Assembly: GCA_014529385.2 (NCBI GenBank)
Contig: CM043955.1
Location: forward strand, 147,787,140 to 147,847,139
Direction: 5' to 3'
Length of the DNA: 60,000 bases
Origin: Adiantum capillus-veneris
Taxonomy: Eukaryota; Streptophyta; Polypodiopsida; Polypodiales; Pteridaceae
Below the pieces are notes generated by a model. It had not been told where the DNA came from. It searched no databases and saw only the letters and a program-made list of their open reading frames with translations. This document shows positions 57,437 to 60,000 of the stretch, one piece after another. How positions within the stretch are numbered: position 1 is the stretch's first letter; every line of letters begins with the position of its first letter. The position numbers were made by a program, and so were the translations under genes.

Positions 57437-58048
57437 TTGCCTTGTGGAGAGGAAAAGATTGATCTCCTTATGCTACAAGAGCATTATCTGTGTGAGAGCC
57501 GCATTAGACGATGTGGTCAGCTCTTGCGTGGACGATATGATACTTTTTGATCAGCTGCTTTTGGACCTGGAGGCATCCAGGGTGGGGTATGTATGACTAT
57601 TGCGGATTCCTTGCAGTAGGCCATTGTGGACAGAGGGATTATTGTGCCAAGCAAGGCTCAGTGGATCACTATGCAGGTTCAGGGTTTCCTTGTGGGCTTC
57701 CTGAACATATATGCGCCCAATGTGGCGAGTGCACCAGTAGAGTTTTGGTCATAGATTGTTGTCTCTGCCGCAGGCAGAGCAGTGGTGCATAGGGGGTGAC
57801 TTCAACATGTTGGAGGACCCTTCTGACAGGATCAGTGGTAGCCACGCTACTGTGCATGGAGTGGAGCTGGCAGCTTGGGAGAGGTTTTGTATGACTCTGA
57901 GGGTTTCGGATACGTGGCAGCACTCTAGTTTTGTGAGGCCCCCAGACAGCCTGGCCTTCTCTCGCTCGGACCGCAGAGTGGGAGGAGTGAATCTATTACG
58001 GATAGATTGCTTCTACACTAGTGACCATTTCTGTGACTTGGGTGGGAC
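57437..58048 (+). pseudogene. LINE-K ORF2, APE-type endonuclease part
   Basis: Blocks in order: KIDLLMLQEHYL (metal-binding Glu region), GGVCMTIADSLQ, LNIYAPNVASAPVEFW and WCIGGDFNMLEDPSDR (GDFN), across two or three frames with stops at 57548 and 57618. Typical apurinic-like endonuclease of L1 elements. It is cut by J before RT. Confidence 0.82.
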
Positions 58049-58627
58049 TGTAACAAACTACTGACGTGTCGACCTACTGAAGAACGGAGCTACCGGCCGA
58101 GGGGCCTAAACCCTAAGAAGAACAAGTAACAGAAGAAGTGTCACAAAGTGATGACGTGGTTGCCCGAGAGCAGAAACCCTAACAACAATTTCTGCCAGAA
58201 ACCCTAACTGCTGAAACCCTAATTCTGGAAACTCTAACCCTAAAACCTACAAACCCTAATTCTGCTCCTAGAAACCCTAAAATTGCAAAAACCCTAACCC
58301 TAACCCTAAGGGTAGCAGGGAGATTTCCGCGTTTTGCCCTGGCTGATGATGTGGCAAGCTGTACGGAGTTCCGTGATTTACGCTGACAGCTTTTGGACCA
58401 TATGCTTTTGAGTTTGAAGGCTTTTTACCGTAAACTGCTTTTGGGGCCTAGGGCCTTTAAATATGAGGTTAGGGCTCATTCTCTGGCATGCTTCCTGGAG
58501 AAGGTGCAGAGTCTCGAGTACAGGCTTGTACTTTGATGATGTAATATAAAGAAATACCGAAAGGGGCGCCAAGGTTTGGGGCCAATACTCTCTGGGGTGG
58601 AATTTCGCCACTCTGTGTCGCGTGTTG

Positions 58628-58697
<70 letters not shown>

Positions 58698-58771
58698 CAG
58701 TTGTTATTTGAAGTGCTTAAAGTTGTTCAATCTGTTCTTTTCTATTGGCACGTGACTCCCGTCTTGTGACA
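58049..58771 (+). repeat. J 5' LTR with telo-box cluster and (CT)n
   Basis: 723 bp, tgtaacaaactactgacg ... gtcttgtgaca. Contains about eight aaaccctaa-type motifs between 58100 and 58310, the cctaagggtag block, and a (ct)n run at about 58631-58693. Confidence 0.85.
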
Positions 58772-58772
58772 G

Positions 58773-58784
58773 CGGTATCAGAGC
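58773..58784 (+). promoter_or_regulatory. J primer-binding site
   Basis: cggtatcagagc, one change from tggtatcagagc, one base after the LTR end. Confidence 0.88.
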
Positions 58785-59614
58785 ATCAGACGTGTGCTTT
58801 TCTAAAAGCATACCGGTCCTACAAAAGAGCAGACAGAGCTTTTGGAATTTTATTTGAGGTATCTTGGCCCTCCAACCCGGAATTATTAGCCACTCCCACC
58901 CTTACTTCATCGTGCATCGGGCACGCTCCCGTCTTTACCGCTCATGTCTTATAGGGCATAAGCCATTAAGATCACTTGCAAGAGAAGGATCCAAGATTTG
59001 TTTCGAGCTGCTGTTTTTCTCAAAGACAGTGCCATGTAGATGTTGATGTCTATAGCTACCAAGCCGCACACTTCCAAGGACTTGGCAAGCTTTCAAGAAA
59101 AAATTTACCTGAAGTTATATGGTTTTTGACTTCTTCCTTCATAGTGCAACTTCTGGCAGAGTGGGGAATCCTAAAATGCTTGCCATGGAAACCCTAGCAG
59201 ATTATAACTTGAAATTTCTCATCTCTCAGTAGATGTCACGAGCAGATGACCTTGGAGGTTCGGTGTGATTGCTATCTCTTGGGACTACCATCGCCGCCAA
59301 AGAAACACTGTCTATCGAAGAGCTGATGGACCATGCTGTGCTCGGCTACGACCTCATGGAAGGAACCTAACCCTAAGTTTTGGTGCAGGTTTCAAGATGG
59401 AAAGTCAGTCGACTTTTCGAGCTCGACTGATGTCGAGATTGCTTTTTAAGTTTGAGTTCTGCTTGATCTTGTTTGGAATTTGTTTGAAATGGATAGCATC
59501 CGTTTTGAACCTGTTTTGGTGCCGATTTGAATTGTTTGACTCTGGTTTGATACTGGTTTCAATGATTGGTGATTTTACTCCAGGGTGGAGAAGTGAGAAA
59601 TACTGTTTTGGTAT

Positions 59615-59880
59615 TGTTTGAACCTCGGAACGACGCAGACCGATGCCTGGGGAGCGGGGAGCGTTTCGTTGTATGTTTGAAAACCTCGAAACGACGCAGG
59701 CCGATGCCTGGGGAGCGTTTCATGTATGCTAGAAAACCTCTGAACGACGCAGGTCGATGCCTGGGGAGCGTTTGGTTGTATGCTTGAACCTCTGAGCGAC
59801 GCAGACTACGGTCTGGGGAGCGTTTGGTTGTACAGTCCTCTGAGCGTTTGGTTGTACAATCCTTTGAGCTCATAGCCCGG
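59615..59880 (+). repeat. Minisatellite in J leader
   Basis: About four units of 60-65 bp, each with cctcKRaacgacgcagR then ccgatgcctggggagcgttt and gttgtatgYttga, followed by two truncated copies of gagcgtttggttgtac. The units diverge by a few bases each. Confidence 0.88.
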
Positions 59881-60000
59881 ACCTTTTTAGGTTATTTGCG
59901 GGGGGAGTGATGAGGTAGTCGTTGAGTAGCTTCATACCGCAGACCGGCGCTGTTTGTTATGTCTTGTAACATGCATATGTAAGCATTTGTGTTGCATTGT
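59881..60000 (+). other. Sequence after the minisatellite
   Basis: A purine tract gcggggggagtgatgagg lies near 59898-59912. It is the kind of tract that precedes a 3' LTR, but the following bases (tgatgaggtagtcg) do not match the J LTR start. Too little sequence to assign. Confidence 0.35.

Larger units (their letters stand above)
55143..58048 (+). mobile_element. LINE-K (L1-type), 5' part, cut by element J
   Basis: Starts with a C-run (55149-55169 region) and a Pro/Ala/Ser-coding, C-rich 5' region, then ORF1 and the endonuclease part of ORF2. It inserted into H and is itself interrupted at 58048/58049 by the J LTR. RT must lie beyond the window. Its ORF1 start resembles that of LINE-L, so both belong to one family. 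Confidence 0.85.
58049..60000 (+). mobile_element. Element J, 5' LTR and leader (continues past window)
   Basis: Inserted in LINE-K (left flank gggac, 58044-58048). LTR 58049-58771 is followed by a PBS. The interior has a short text shared with the G2 leader (SHPYFIVHRARSRLYRS, about 58880-58935) and then mostly non-coding DNA with a minisatellite. No gag core before 60000. A chromovirus relative of G1/G2/H, possibly a long-leader or non-autonomous copy. Confidence 0.78.

Noticed and set aside
58211-58310. Possible interstitial telomere
   Set aside because: Motifs are scattered and imperfect, mixed with aattctg spacers, and lie wholly within an LTR.

Overview
The window is nuclear DNA of a land plant. 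The evidence is a split coiled-coil gene with many short GT/AG introns, Ty1/copia and chromodomain-bearing Ty3/gypsy retrotransposons primed by initiator tRNA-Met (tggtatcagagc-type PBS), and L1-type LINEs. The lineage cannot be fixed by eye. A fern, lycophyte, bryophyte or gymnosperm is plausible, because the host protein is only moderately similar to the angiosperm family I recognise. Almost everything except the exons is transposable element, mostly broken.

Layout. 1-9354: Copia-A (475-5447) nested in a related Copia-B. 9355-13770: gene-poor sequence with local tandem duplications and a LINE scrap (Q). 13771-19960: LINE-P remnant (minus) split by chromovirus G1 (14724-19234, TSD TGAAC). 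20340-21340: LINE-O remnant. 21694-52717 (minus): one host gene, with fifteen phase-consistent exons in the window, a tentative last exon, and its 5' end beyond the window. Its intron 25787-50788 is 25,002 bp, but only about 121 bp is original intron. The rest is one LINE insertion (LINE-L, 25839-50709, TSD ATACCRCAGC) stuffed with later arrivals: an LTR remnant (M) fused to Copia-C, which carries a solo LTR (D); Gypsy-like E1 (29113-44688, TSD GAAAC), which itself contains E2 (31163-35678, TSD AAACC, with a poly-A retroposed insert in one LTR) and chromovirus F (from 35968, with a MITE-like insert in its RT); and chromovirus G2 (44762-49656, TSD GGCTG). The next intron upstream (52718 to beyond 60000) is also invaded: chromovirus H, interrupted by LINE-K, interrupted by element J, which runs off the window.

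Relations. Target-site duplications (TSDs) read by eye give a clear order of events and up to four levels of TE nesting inside one intron, while the host reading frame and splice sites stay intact. No retrotransposon here looks coding-competent. Several have informative lesions: RT-less gag-integrase fusion (G1), gag sequence inside integrase (G2), and a stop and a G-tract frameshift shared by two copia copies. The E family has gag, protease and a conserved unfamiliar C-terminal module but no recognisable RT or RNase H in either copy. I see no tRNA, rRNA or CRISPR.
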